Below are positions 6,507 through 14,159 of a stretch of DNA of 35,019 nucleotides, in pieces. The stretch's first letter is position 1. Each line of letters starts with the position of its first letter. The stretch spans positions 1-35,019 of the forward strand of contig JAIUOK010000045.1 in the NCBI GenBank assembly GCA_020161245.1. The letters are read 5' to 3'. The notes under the pieces were generated by a model. It was not told the origin of the DNA and did no database searches. It saw nothing but the letters and a program-made list of their open reading frames with translations. A program made the position numbers and the translations under genes. The DNA comes from Actinomycetota bacterium (GTDB lineage Bacteria > Actinomycetota > Actinomycetes > S36-B12 > CAIYMF01).

Positions 6507-7943
6507 TCAGTCAGGCGCTGGACTGCCCAGGGTGCTGCGCTCCGGGTGCGCGAGGCTCTCGCCGCTGCGCGGCGGGCCGACGCCGGACGCGCGCACGAGC
6601 GCCATCCCGACGAGCGCGGCCGCGCACGCCAGGCCGCTGGTCACGTCGACGCCGTGGTAGCTCACCGACGAGTTGTACGGGAAGCCGACGAGCCCGGTGA
6701 GCGAGAGCGCCAGGATCCCGACGACGACCACCATGAGCCCGGCGACGGCGATCGTCGCGCGGAGCCGGTAGGGCCACGAGCGCGTCGCGGAGTGCACAGG
6801 GACGCCGTCCCACCACGGGATATGCAGGTGCTCCCAGGGCCGGGCGATCCAGACCAGGCCGACGGTGTAGAGCGCGAAGCACGACCAGAACACGAACCGC
6901 GGCAGCGCCCATCCGTCGGTGCTGAAGCCGACGAGGTCGAGGCCGAGCCGCTGCAGGGTGATGATCGCGAGCATCATCGCGGCGATGTGCCAGAGGTAGA
7001 GGGTCATGGCGGCGGCGTTCACGACGCACGTGGGCCGCCACACCCGTTCGCGCTGGGCGAGGCGGGTGAGCCCTCCGTACGCCGCCGCGACGAGCATCGC
7101 GAGCGTCACGCAGTGCAGGGCCAGCGCGACCGACGGCGGCGCCATGTTCGACATCGGTGCGTCCGGCATGCCCACCAGCGAGCGCGGCCACGGCCCCAGC
7201 GCCACGAACGCGACGTCGAAGGCGAACGCGACGAACGCGAACCGCAGCGCCTGTCCCGGGGGCGGACGCCGGTGGGAGAACACGAGCAGCCCGGTCTGCC
7301 CGGCCAGCCCCCACACCAGCACGAAGTTCAGCAGCCGCACCCAGTCCGCGCCGGTGGCGAGGCCCACGACGTCGCAGGCGGTAGCCGCAGCGAGCCACAT
7401 CAGGATCGCCTTGGCGGGGGTCGCGGAGAACCGGACGAACAGCGGCGTCATCGCCGTGACGAGCAGGTACGCGCCGAGGAACCAGAGCAGCTGCGTGGTG
7501 ATGCCGAGCAGCGGCAGCGTGACGTCGCGGTCGCGCAGCAGGATCAGCGGGGTGGCCAGCGCCCAGAACGCGACGTAGAGCAGCACCGGGCGCAGCAGCC
7601 GGCGCACGCGGCCGGACAGCCACACCGGGTACGACGTCGCGCCGCGGTACGACAGCGCGTTCGCCCAGGCTCCGGCGGCGAAGAACAGCGGCATCACCTG
7701 CAGCACCCACGTGAGCAGCTGCAGCAGCGGCGTCTCGGCCAGCGTGTTGGACGGCACCAGCCCGCGGCCGGTGAAGCGCACCGCCGCCATGAACGAGTGC
7801 CCGAACACCACGACGACGAGGGACACCCCGCGCACGAGGTCGACGACGCGGTCGCGCGACGGCGGCGTCAGGCGCGAGAGCTCGGCCGCCGACGGGTAGT
7901 CCCGCCACGGTGCGCCGAGACGCCGGAGCGCGGCCCCGCCCAC
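6507..7943 (-). CDS. Acyltransferase family 3 integral membrane protein
   Basis: A 478-residue polytopic membrane protein with about ten to twelve hydrophobic segments. The acyltransferase-3 signature is at the N-terminus: RDRVVDLVRGVSLVVVVFGHS, with the conserved acidic residue near 35 and the likely catalytic histidine at 49. PLFFAAGAWANALSYR and the RRLLRPVLLY segment also match the family. These enzymes transfer acyl groups to sugars or lipids at the cell envelope; the acceptor here is unknown. GTG 7943 has CAGCCT 6 nt upstream, fitting the leaderless pattern. Downstream it converges with the propeller gene. Confidence 0.85.
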   Translation of the reverse strand: MGGAALRRLGAPWRDYPSAAELSRLTPPSRDRVVDLVRGVSLVVVVFGHSFMAAVRFTGRGLVPSNTLAETPLLQLLTWVLQVMPLFFAAGAWANALSYRGATSYPVWLSGRVRRLLRPVLLYVAFWALATPLILLRDRDVTLPLLGITTQLLWFLGAYLLVTAMTPLFVRFSATPAKAILMWLAAATACDVVGLATGADWVRLLNFVLVWGLAGQTGLLVFSHRRPPPGQALRFAFVAFAFDVAFVALGPWPRSLVGMPDAPMSNMAPPSVALALHCVTLAMLVAAAYGGLTRLAQRERVWRPTCVVNAAAMTLYLWHIAAMMLAIITLQRLGLDLVGFSTDGWALPRFVFWSCFALYTVGLVWIARPWEHLHIPWWDGVPVHSATRSWPYRLRATIAVAGLMVVVVGILALSLTGLVGFPYNSSVSYHGVDVTSGLACAAALVGMALVRASGVGPPRSGESLAHPERSTLGSPAPD

Positions 7944-8021
7944 GTGCCCAGGCTGCTCCCCCGTGGCCCCCGGACGCGCGCCGAGCGGCGGGACAGGCTC
8001 CGGATCGACCGGCGTCGCGAA

Positions 8022-8462
8022 TCAGCCGACGGAGTGGGTGCCCGCCCAGTCGCCGCGCCGGCCCGCCAGCACCGCCAGGGCGGCCAGCACGAGGGCGATA
8101 CCGCCCATCACCAGCTGCAGCAGGCTCGGCCCGACGAACGGGATCTGCACGACCACCTCGACGACGAGCAGCGACGCCATCGCGAGGACGGCGATCGGCG
8201 TCCACGGCTTGCGCATCAGCGCCGCGACGAGGGCGATGGTCGACGGGATGGCCACCGACACGAGCAGCCAGACCGCAGGGAGCTTCCAGCTGTCGAGGCC
8301 CAGCGGCTCGAGGTCGGACACCGGCGGCGTGAAGGTGCCGGTCCAGAGCTGGTAGACGCCCGACCACGCGCCGAGGGCGACGAACGCCTCGAGCGCGACG
8401 ATGGGCCAGCGGAACGAGTACGGGCGGTGGGTGCGCGCGATCGAGGGCGCGGGTACTGCCAT
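8022..8462 (-). CDS. Small four-TM membrane protein
   Basis: A 146-residue hydrophobic protein with four predicted membrane segments (about 20-40, 61-82, 88-108 and 114-133) and a short basic tail. The first extracytoplasmic loop contains YQLWTGTFTPPVSDLEPLGL. No named family is recognised, though small actinobacterial membrane proteins of this layout are common. ATG 8462 begins MAVPAPS. It lies 78 bases upstream of the acyltransferase gene on the same strand, so co-transcription is possible. Confidence 0.7.
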   Translation of the reverse strand: MAVPAPSIARTHRPYSFRWPIVALEAFVALGAWSGVYQLWTGTFTPPVSDLEPLGLDSWKLPAVWLLVSVAIPSTIALVAALMRKPWTPIAVLAMASLLVVEVVVQIPFVGPSLLQLVMGGIALVLAALAVLAGRRGDWAGTHSVG

Positions 8463-8601
8463 GGCGGACCTTGTGGGGAAGCCCCGTCGGGCGCGCCGGA
8501 CTGCCCGGCGATCGCGGGGGTTCGCCACCAGCGTGGCACCGCCGCCGTGACCGCGGCCCGCCCATGGCGACGATGTCTCGCGCCTCACACGCACCAGGCG
8601 T

Positions 8602-8667
8602 CGCGAGTAACTGCCGTTGTCATCGGTTCCGGGGCCTCGGAACCGATAACGACACCAGTTACTCGCG
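8602..8667. repeat. 66-bp near-perfect palindrome (30-bp arms)
   Basis: Arms 8602-8631 and 8638-8667 match at 26 of 30 positions, with one further G-U pair possible in RNA, around a 6-base centre GGGCCT. Both ends read CGCGAGTAACTG inward. It lies between the SDR stop and the next minus-strand gene. It could terminate the SDR/monooxygenase operon or be a REP-like palindromic unit. No T-tract follows on either strand, and the arms are unusually long for an intrinsic terminator. Confidence 0.85.
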
Positions 8668-8686
8668 GACCGGGTCGGAGCCCGGG

Positions 8687-9526
8687 TCAGGAGGTGGCGT
8701 CCATGCGGTCGTTGAAGGCCCGCAGCAGCACCCCGTAGGAGCCGGGGGCGATGCGCGCCATCGCGTCGAGCAGGTAGGCCTCGCGGCCGATGAGCACGCG
8801 CGGCCTGCGGCGTTCGACGCCGTCGACGATCTTGCGCGCGGCCACGGCCGGGTCGAGCACCAGCAGCCGGCGCGCGGCGTCGAGGCCGCGCGACATCTCG
8901 GCGTCGCTCACCCCGGGGCCCTGCCGCTGGCTCACCGCGATGCTGGTGGCCACGCCCCCGGGGTGCACGGTGGTGACGCCGACGCCGTAGGGCGCGAGCT
9001 CCTGGCGCAGCGAGTCGCCGAAGCCGCGGACGCCGAACTTGCTCGTGACGTACGCCGCCTGCCCCGGAGGCCCGGCGAGGCCGAAGACGCTGGAGAGGTT
9101 GCAGACGTGCGAGCCGTAGGTCGAGAGCAGGCTCGGCAGCATCGTGTGCGTCATGAGCAGCACGGCCCGCAGGTTGATCGACAGCAGCCAGTCGACGTCG
9201 GCCATCGACACCTGGTCGAAGCGGCCGGCCAGGGCGACGCCGGCGTTGTTGACCAGCAGGTGCACGTGCGGGTGCGCGTCGCGGACCTGCTCGGCCGCGG
9301 CGAGCGCGGCATCGCCGTCGGAGAGGTCGACGACGTGCGTCACCACGGAGCGGTCCGGGCGCAGCCGCCGCGCCTCGTCGGCGACCGCCTCGAGACCGTC
9401 GGCGTCGCGGTCGAGGAGCACGAGGCTGCTTCCCCGCCGCGCGAGCTCGAGCGTGGTCGCACGGCCGATGCCGCTCGCAGCACCGGTGAGCACCGCGGTG
9501 CCGCCGTCGACGACGTACCTGCGCAT
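8687..9526 (-). CDS. Short-chain dehydrogenase/reductase (SDR)
   Basis: A 279-residue classical SDR. The cofactor motif TGAASGIG is at 14-21, NNAG at 93-96, and the catalytic Ser146, Tyr159 and Lys163 fall in NLSSVFGL and AAYVTSK. LDRDAD after the second strand has an acidic residue that favours NAD(H). The C-terminal part (RVLIGREAYLLDAMARIAP) resembles SDRs found beside EthA-type monooxygenases. Its ATG overlaps the stop of the upstream monooxygenase by one base (TGATG), so the two are translationally coupled. They may act in sequence on a ketone or alcohol substrate. The substrate is unknown. Confidence 0.9.
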   Translation of the reverse strand: MRRYVVDGGTAVLTGAASGIGRATTLELARRGSSLVLLDRDADGLEAVADEARRLRPDRSVVTHVVDLSDGDAALAAAEQVRDAHPHVHLLVNNAGVALAGRFDQVSMADVDWLLSINLRAVLLMTHTMLPSLLSTYGSHVCNLSSVFGLAGPPGQAAYVTSKFGVRGFGDSLRQELAPYGVGVTTVHPGGVATSIAVSQRQGPGVSDAEMSRGLDAARRLLVLDPAVAARKIVDGVERRRPRVLIGREAYLLDAMARIAPGSYGVLLRAFNDRMDATS

Positions 9527-11055
9527 CAGCGCGCCTCCTCCTGGTGGGCCCTCTCAGCGGCACGCCGCGGCACGCGGCTGAACACCACGCCCTCGTCGTC
9601 GACGGGCCGCCGGGTGAGCATCCGGACGTCGGCGTAGTAGCTCTGGTTGAGCCGCCAGGGGGTGCGCACGCCCTGCTTCGGCAGCATCGAGGCCGCGCGC
9701 GCGACGTAGCCGGAAGACAGGTCGATGAGCGGCACGCGGTCGGGCTCCGGCGGGGGCACCGGCATGACGATGTCGTAGCGGCGCTCCGCCAGGTAGGCCA
9801 GCACCCGGCACACGTAGCGGCTCACCAGGTCGCACTTGAGGGTCCACGACGCGTTCGTGTAGCCGATCGCGAAGGCGAAGTTGGGGATCCCCGAGAGCAT
9901 CAGGCCCTTGTACGACACGGTCGTCGAGGCGTCGACGGCGACGCCGTCCACCTCGAGCACCGTGCCGCCGAGCAGCTGCAGCTCGAGCCCCGTCGCCGTC
10001 ACGACGACGTCGGCCTCGAGCTCCGCGCCGCTCTCGAGCAGCAGGCCCCGCTCGGTGTAGCGCACGATGCGGTCGGTGACGACCGACGCGCGGCCCGACG
10101 AGATCGCGGCGAAGAGATCGCCGTCCGGCACGACGCACAGGCGTTGGTCCCACGGCCCGTACTCGGGCCCGAAGTGCTTCTCGACGTCGTAGCCCTCGGG
10201 CAGCTGCTTGGCAGCGCCGCCCATGAGCAGCGTGCGCATCTGGGCCGGCCACCGCTTCGACGCGCGGTAGCTCGCGGCGGCCAGCCCGATGCTCTTGGCC
10301 CGGGCCGCCCGGTAGGCCGCCTGCTCGGGCAGCACCCGCCGCAGCGCGTCGGCGACGCGGTCGCGCGAGGGCAGGGCCGTGATGTAGGTCGGCGACCGCT
10401 GCAGCATCACCACGTGCGCGGCCGACTCCGCCAGCGTGGGCACGAGCGTCACCGCGGTCGCGCCGCTGCCGACGACCACGACGCGGCGCCCTTCGACCTC
10501 GAGGTCGTCGGGCCACAGCTGGGGGTGCACGACGCGCCCGAGGTAGCCCTCGCGCCCGGGGATATCGGGCTCGTGGCCGCGGTCGTAGCGGTAGTAGCCC
10601 GTGCAGGCGTAGAGGAACGAGCAGGTCAGCGCGAGCCGGCCGTCGGCGGTGTCGACGTCCAGGGTCCAGCGGGCGTCGACGCTGGACCAGCGCGCGCCGG
10701 ACACGCGGTGGCCGAAGCGGATCCGGCGGTCGACGCCGTACTCGCGGGCCGTCTCCTCGACGTAGCGCTTGATGGTGGGGCCGTCGGCCAGCGGCGTGCT
10801 CTCGGTCCACGGCCGGAAGGGGTACCCGAGGGTCAGCATGTCCGAGTCGGAGCGGATGCCGGGGTAGCGGAAGAGGTCCCAGGTGCCCCCGATCGCGTCG
10901 CGCGCCTCGAGGACGGCGTACGACGTGCCGGGGCGCTCGCGCTCGAGCCGGCACGCGGCACCGACGCCGGACAGGCCGGCGCCGATGACCACCACGTCGA
11001 GGTGCTCGGGCACGCGCCCGGCGGGCGCGGCCTCATCGAGGGCCTCGGAGGTCAC
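9526..11055 (-). CDS. EthA-like flavin-dependent Baeyer-Villiger monooxygenase
   Basis: A 509-residue FAD/NADPH monooxygenase. The FAD motif VVVIGAGLSGVGAA starts at residue 21, GGTWDLFRYPGIRSDSDM is at about 56-73, and the NADPH motif VVVVGSGATAVTLVPTLA is in the middle. PEGYDVEKHFGP, NPR-type spacing and MLSGIPNFAFAIGYTNASWT match mycobacterial EthA closely from end to end. EthA-type enzymes convert ketones to esters and activate thioamide prodrugs. GTG 11055 has TAGCGT 6 nt upstream, fitting a leaderless start. It is followed directly by the coupled SDR gene. Orthology to EthA as opposed to a paralogous Baeyer-Villiger enzyme cannot be settled here. Confidence 0.88.
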   Translation of the reverse strand: MTSEALDEAAPAGRVPEHLDVVVIGAGLSGVGAACRLERERPGTSYAVLEARDAIGGTWDLFRYPGIRSDSDMLTLGYPFRPWTESTPLADGPTIKRYVEETAREYGVDRRIRFGHRVSGARWSSVDARWTLDVDTADGRLALTCSFLYACTGYYRYDRGHEPDIPGREGYLGRVVHPQLWPDDLEVEGRRVVVVGSGATAVTLVPTLAESAAHVVMLQRSPTYITALPSRDRVADALRRVLPEQAAYRAARAKSIGLAAASYRASKRWPAQMRTLLMGGAAKQLPEGYDVEKHFGPEYGPWDQRLCVVPDGDLFAAISSGRASVVTDRIVRYTERGLLLESGAELEADVVVTATGLELQLLGGTVLEVDGVAVDASTTVSYKGLMLSGIPNFAFAIGYTNASWTLKCDLVSRYVCRVLAYLAERRYDIVMPVPPPEPDRVPLIDLSSGYVARAASMLPKQGVRTPWRLNQSYYADVRMLTRRPVDDEGVVFSRVPRRAAERAHQEEAR

Positions 11056-11203
11056 GCGGGGACGCTACCCGGCCTGACCCGTCCGCACCCCGGCTACCGG
11101 CCCTCCCGTGGGCGCCGCTGACGGGCCCCGCTGGAGGTGTCAGATCCGGGTGCCGCCGCACCTCCCGGCGAGCGGCCGGACCCTGCTCCGACGACCCGAA
11201 CGA

Positions 11204-11731
11204 TCAGGTGGCGTCCTCGTCGGCGAGCGCGGTGTCGGTGTCGTCGATGCCCAGTGTGGCCGGCGACTCGTTGGCGGGGTTGCGGGCCTCGGGCGAGGAC
11301 TTGAGGTGCTCGGCGCCCGGCTGCGGCCCGTCGCCGCGCTGCGTGGCCGGGGCCTCGTCGCGCGCCGGCTCGCCGGCCAGGCCGGAGCCGTACGTCGCGT
11401 CGCCCATGCGGCCGCTGGCCGGTACCGGCTCGTCCTGCGCGACGGCCGGTGCACCCCGGTCGCCCGGTGCCTGCCAGGCGCCGGAGGCCGCCTCCCCCAC
11501 GCCGTCGCCGCTGGCACCGGCGTCGCGCGCCGCAGCGGCGCTCGCGGCGGGCGTAGCGATAGAGCTGCCCTCGTCCTGCGGGGCGCGCATCGCATCCGGC
11601 AGGCCCGACTCCGCCGCGCGCTCGACGGCCTCCTCGCGTGCCTCGCGCACCCGCTCGTCCGACCCCTCGCGCACGGCGTCCTCGACCCGTGCTCCCGCGT
11701 GATCCACGTCCACGCTGCTGTGCTCGCTCAT
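11204..11731 (-). CDS. Acidic, predicted disordered protein
   Basis: A 175-residue protein rich in Ala, Glu, Asp, Gly, Ser and Pro, with almost no hydrophobic core, no signal peptide and no membrane segment. The first 45 residues could form a charged helix (DAVREGSDERVREAREEAVERA); the rest is low-complexity and probably unfolded. ATG 11731 has an excellent GAGGAGGGG ribosome-binding site. A 9-bp-arm palindrome lies in the leader at 11777-11795. Such proteins are often stress-related in actinobacteria, but no family is recognised. It is divergent from the glycosyltransferase gene. Confidence 0.65.
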   Translation of the reverse strand: MSEHSSVDVDHAGARVEDAVREGSDERVREAREEAVERAAESGLPDAMRAPQDEGSSIATPAASAAAARDAGASGDGVGEAASGAWQAPGDRGAPAVAQDEPVPASGRMGDATYGSGLAGEPARDEAPATQRGDGPQPGAEHLKSSPEARNPANESPATLGIDDTDTALADEDAT

Positions 11732-11776
11732 GGCTGGCCCCTCCTCGACGTCGTCGCGACGGCCGCAGCCGCCAGG

Positions 11777-11795
11777 CCCGTGCCGTCGGCACGGG
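11777..11795. promoter_or_regulatory. Perfect 19-bp palindrome in the leader of the acidic-protein gene
   Basis: CCCGTGCCG-T-CGGCACGGG has 9-bp arms around one base, 46 bases upstream of ATG 11731. It could be a repressor operator or an RNA hairpin in the 5' leader. It also lies between divergent genes and could serve both. Confidence 0.4.
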
Positions 11796-12003
11796 AGCGC
11801 CAGCGTTCCCCCGCTGAGGGTCGGCAAACGGCGGGTGCGGCCACGACGTCGCGGCGCCGACCGTGGCCGCGGGCACGGCCGATCGGGGCTCGCAGGTTTG
11901 ACGTCCGGTTTTCGGGATAGGACGCGAGGACGCACCACGGCACACGCAAGCCGCATCGAGCCCGCCAGGCCGCGACCCGGCCCCGCACCACTTCGGGATC
12001 CTC

Positions 12004-13197
12004 ATGAACATCACGCTCGTGGCCACCGACCGCGACGTCACCCGCGCGTGCACCCACCTCCTGCCCGCCGGCATCAGCACCCATGTCGTCTCCCTCGCCC
12101 GCGGTCTCGTCGACCGCGGCCACGAGGTCACCCTCCTCACCGGCCGCGACGACCGCGGCGGTGTCGACATCAGCTACCGCCACGAGGACGGCGGCGGCCT
12201 GCGGGTCGTGCGCCTCTCGCAGGAGTCGGTGCACGCGGTCACCGCCGGCGAGGGCCGCGTCGGCCGCGAGGTCGCCGACGCCGTCGAGGGTGCCGCGCCC
12301 GACCTGCTGCACAGCCACGGCCTCGGCGGGTCGGTCCTGGCCCGCGACGCCTCCGCCGCCTTCGGCATCCCGTGGGTGGCGCAGCTGCACGACGTCTCCG
12401 GCCGCATCCCCGCGCGGACTCCCGACGCGATGCGCCGCCGCCGCGTCGAGAAGGACGTCGCGCGCGACGCCGGCCGGCTGATCGCGCTGTGCCGCGAGGA
12501 GGCGTCCGACCTCGTCGCCGCCGGCGCGCGCCCCGACGGCGTCGACGTCGTCCACCGTCCCTACGACCCCGCCGTGTTCGACGTGCGCGGCCCGATGCTG
12601 CCGCGCTCCAAGCGCGCACGTGTCGTGGGCGTGGTCGACGACTTCACCCCGGCGTCCGGCATCACCGAGCTGGTGAAGGCCGTGAGCAGGGTTCCCGACG
12701 TCTCGCTGCTCGTGGTCGGCGGTCCGCAGAGCCCGACGCCTGCCAGCGACGCCTTCCTCGCGCAGACGCGCCTCACGGCCCGCCAGCTCGGCGTCGCCGA
12801 CCGCATGCAGGTCACCGGGCGCCTGTCGCCGATGCGGATGGCCGAGCACCTGCGCTCCGCCGACGTCGTCGTGTCGGTCCCCTGGAAGTCCGGCTTCGCC
12901 GATCACGTGCTCGAGGCGATGGCGTGCGGCCGGCCGGTGATCGCGTCGTCGTCCGGCGGCGCGCTCGACGTCATCGAGCACGGCATCACGGGCATCTGCG
13001 TCCCGGCGCAGTCGCCCCAGCGGCTCACCGACGCCCTGCGCATGGTGCTCTGCGACCGCGAGCAGCGGGAGCAGATGGGCCAGCTCGCCCGCAAGCGCGT
13101 CGTCGAGGGCTTCTCCCTCGGCCACGTGGTGGAGGGGACGCTCGGGTCCTACGACCGCATGCTCGCCGCCTCGGGCCGCCGCGCCCGGGCCTCGTGA
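12004..13197 (+). CDS. Glycosyltransferase family 4 protein
   Basis: A 397-residue GT4/GT-B enzyme. The N-terminal domain has MNITLVATDR and the acceptor-side PAGISTHVVSLARGLVDRGHEVTLLTGRDD, with LLHSHGLGGSVLA and VAQLHDVSGR following. The donor-binding half has RVVGVVDDFTPASGI, VTGRLS and the C-terminal LEAMACGRPVIASSSGG. In the usual E-x7-E pair the second Glu (LEAM) is present, but the first is replaced by Ser (WKSGFAD), so activity or donor preference may differ. The sugar transferred is unknown. ATG 12004 begins the family's first beta strand. The stop overlaps a small downstream frame (GTGA). Confidence 0.85.
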   Translation: MNITLVATDRDVTRACTHLLPAGISTHVVSLARGLVDRGHEVTLLTGRDDRGGVDISYRHEDGGGLRVVRLSQESVHAVTAGEGRVGREVADAVEGAAPDLLHSHGLGGSVLARDASAAFGIPWVAQLHDVSGRIPARTPDAMRRRRVEKDVARDAGRLIALCREEASDLVAAGARPDGVDVVHRPYDPAVFDVRGPMLPRSKRARVVGVVDDFTPASGITELVKAVSRVPDVSLLVVGGPQSPTPASDAFLAQTRLTARQLGVADRMQVTGRLSPMRMAEHLRSADVVVSVPWKSGFADHVLEAMACGRPVIASSSGGALDVIEHGITGICVPAQSPQRLTDALRMVLCDREQREQMGQLARKRVVEGFSLGHVVEGTLGSYDRMLAASGRRARAS

Positions 13198-13406
13198 GCC
13201 GCGGAGTGCGCCCCTCGCGGATGGTGCTGCGTGCCGTCGAGCCGCGAGCTGTGCGCGGTGCACCGTCCGTGCGGCTCGTGGCTGTCGAGCCCGTCGGCGC
13301 ACCGCACCTGGTGCTGCGGCGTCCCCTTCCCGACTCGGCCGCCCCTGACCTCGTGCTGCGCCGCGAGCGCGGCCGGCGCCCGCTCAGACCGTCCCGCCCG
13401 CGGTGA
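13194..13406 (+). CDS. Possible small coupled protein, V/L/R/P-rich
   Basis: A 70-codon frame whose GTG overlaps the glycosyltransferase TGA as GTGA, the usual sign of translational coupling. About four fifths of its codons end in G or C. The protein repeats short VLR/LVLRR blocks (RMVLRAVEPRAV, HLVLRRPLP, DLVLRRERG). No family is recognised. It may be a real small basic protein or simply an open frame in GC-rich DNA. Confidence 0.35.
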   Translation: MSRGVRPSRMVLRAVEPRAVRGAPSVRLVAVEPVGAPHLVLRRPLPDSAAPDLVLRRERGRRPLRPSRPR

Positions 13407-13449
13407 CCCACCGCACCCCCGCGCAGCGCACCGCTCTGGAGGGGTGAGA

Positions 13450-13465
13450 CGTCGGTGTACCGACG
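13450..13465. promoter_or_regulatory. Inverted repeat CGTCGGT-GT-ACCGACG upstream of the stress-protein gene
   Basis: A 7-bp-arm near-palindrome about 80 bp upstream of GTG 13544, in otherwise non-coding sequence. Its size and place suit a dimeric repressor or activator site. The regulator is unknown. Confidence 0.35.
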
Positions 13466-13543
13466 CGTCACCCATCCGAAGCGGGTCGTTTCCCCCTGAG
13501 CCGCGCGGGGAACCAGCACGTCCCCACCCTGGAGGAGACCGCA

Positions 13544-14071
13544 GTGTCCGCACCTGAGACCGACCCCGAGCTGAGCCTGTCCGACGTCGTCTCCGAGGGC
13601 GACATCGTCTTCCTCACCAGCGCGGTGCACGGGCGCACGCCTACCGGCGAGCTGCTCGACAAGCCGTCGCTGGAGGCCCGTCCGATCACCTGCATCGACG
13701 TCGTCGGCGACCGCGTCACGGCGTTGGTGAGCGCGTCGGCCGACTGGGTGCGCGACCTCTCGGCCGAGTCGCAGGTGGTCGCGACCTGCGATCACGGCGG
13801 GCGCTACGTCGCGCTGTCCGGCACGGCGACGACGTCCGACGACCGGGCCCGCATCGAGGGCTACTGGTCGCGCCTGGCCGACGCGTGGTTCGACGGGCCC
13901 GACGACCCCGATGTGCGCATCCTCGACGTCGAGGTCGACGGCGGCGAGTGGTGGCACACGCCCACCAGCGGCGTCGGCACCGCGCTGTCGCTGGTGGGCA
14001 CGATCGTGCTGGGCCGCCCGGCCGCGACGGGTTCCCGGGGCACCGTGACCACCGCGTCCGACGCCTCCTGA
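13544..14071 (+). CDS. Pyridoxamine 5'-phosphate oxidase-like (general stress protein 26) family protein
   Basis: A 175-residue split-barrel protein resembling the general stress protein 26 group: IVFLTSAVHGRTPTGELLDKPSLEARPI for the first strands, then TALVSASADWVRDLSAESQVVATCDHGGRYVALSGTAT and a helix with YWSRLADAWFDGPDDPDVRILDVEVDGGEWW. The family binds FMN or F420 at a dimer interface. True PNPOx activity is unlikely because its substrate-site signature is absent. GTG 13544 has GGAGGAG 7 nt upstream. The leader contains an inverted repeat at 13450-13465. Confidence 0.8.
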   Translation: MSAPETDPELSLSDVVSEGDIVFLTSAVHGRTPTGELLDKPSLEARPITCIDVVGDRVTALVSASADWVRDLSAESQVVATCDHGGRYVALSGTATTSDDRARIEGYWSRLADAWFDGPDDPDVRILDVEVDGGEWWHTPTSGVGTALSLVGTIVLGRPAATGSRGTVTTASDAS

Positions 14072-14159
14072 TCGGCCCCGCGATGTTCCAGCGGCGGGCA
14101 GGCTCGATGGTCCGTGCCGCGTGCGCTCCGCAGGGCCGCTGCTGCCCGGGCGGTCCGCG

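Noticed and set aside
6546..8738. Very long plus-strand open frame (730 codons)
   Set aside because: It is antisense to the acyltransferase, the small membrane protein and the palindrome, with an Arg/His/Glu-rich low-complexity product typical of shadow frames in GC-rich DNA.
9544..11121. 525-codon plus-strand open frame opposite the monooxygenase
   Set aside because: The minus-strand EthA-like protein has clear motifs end to end; the antisense product has none.
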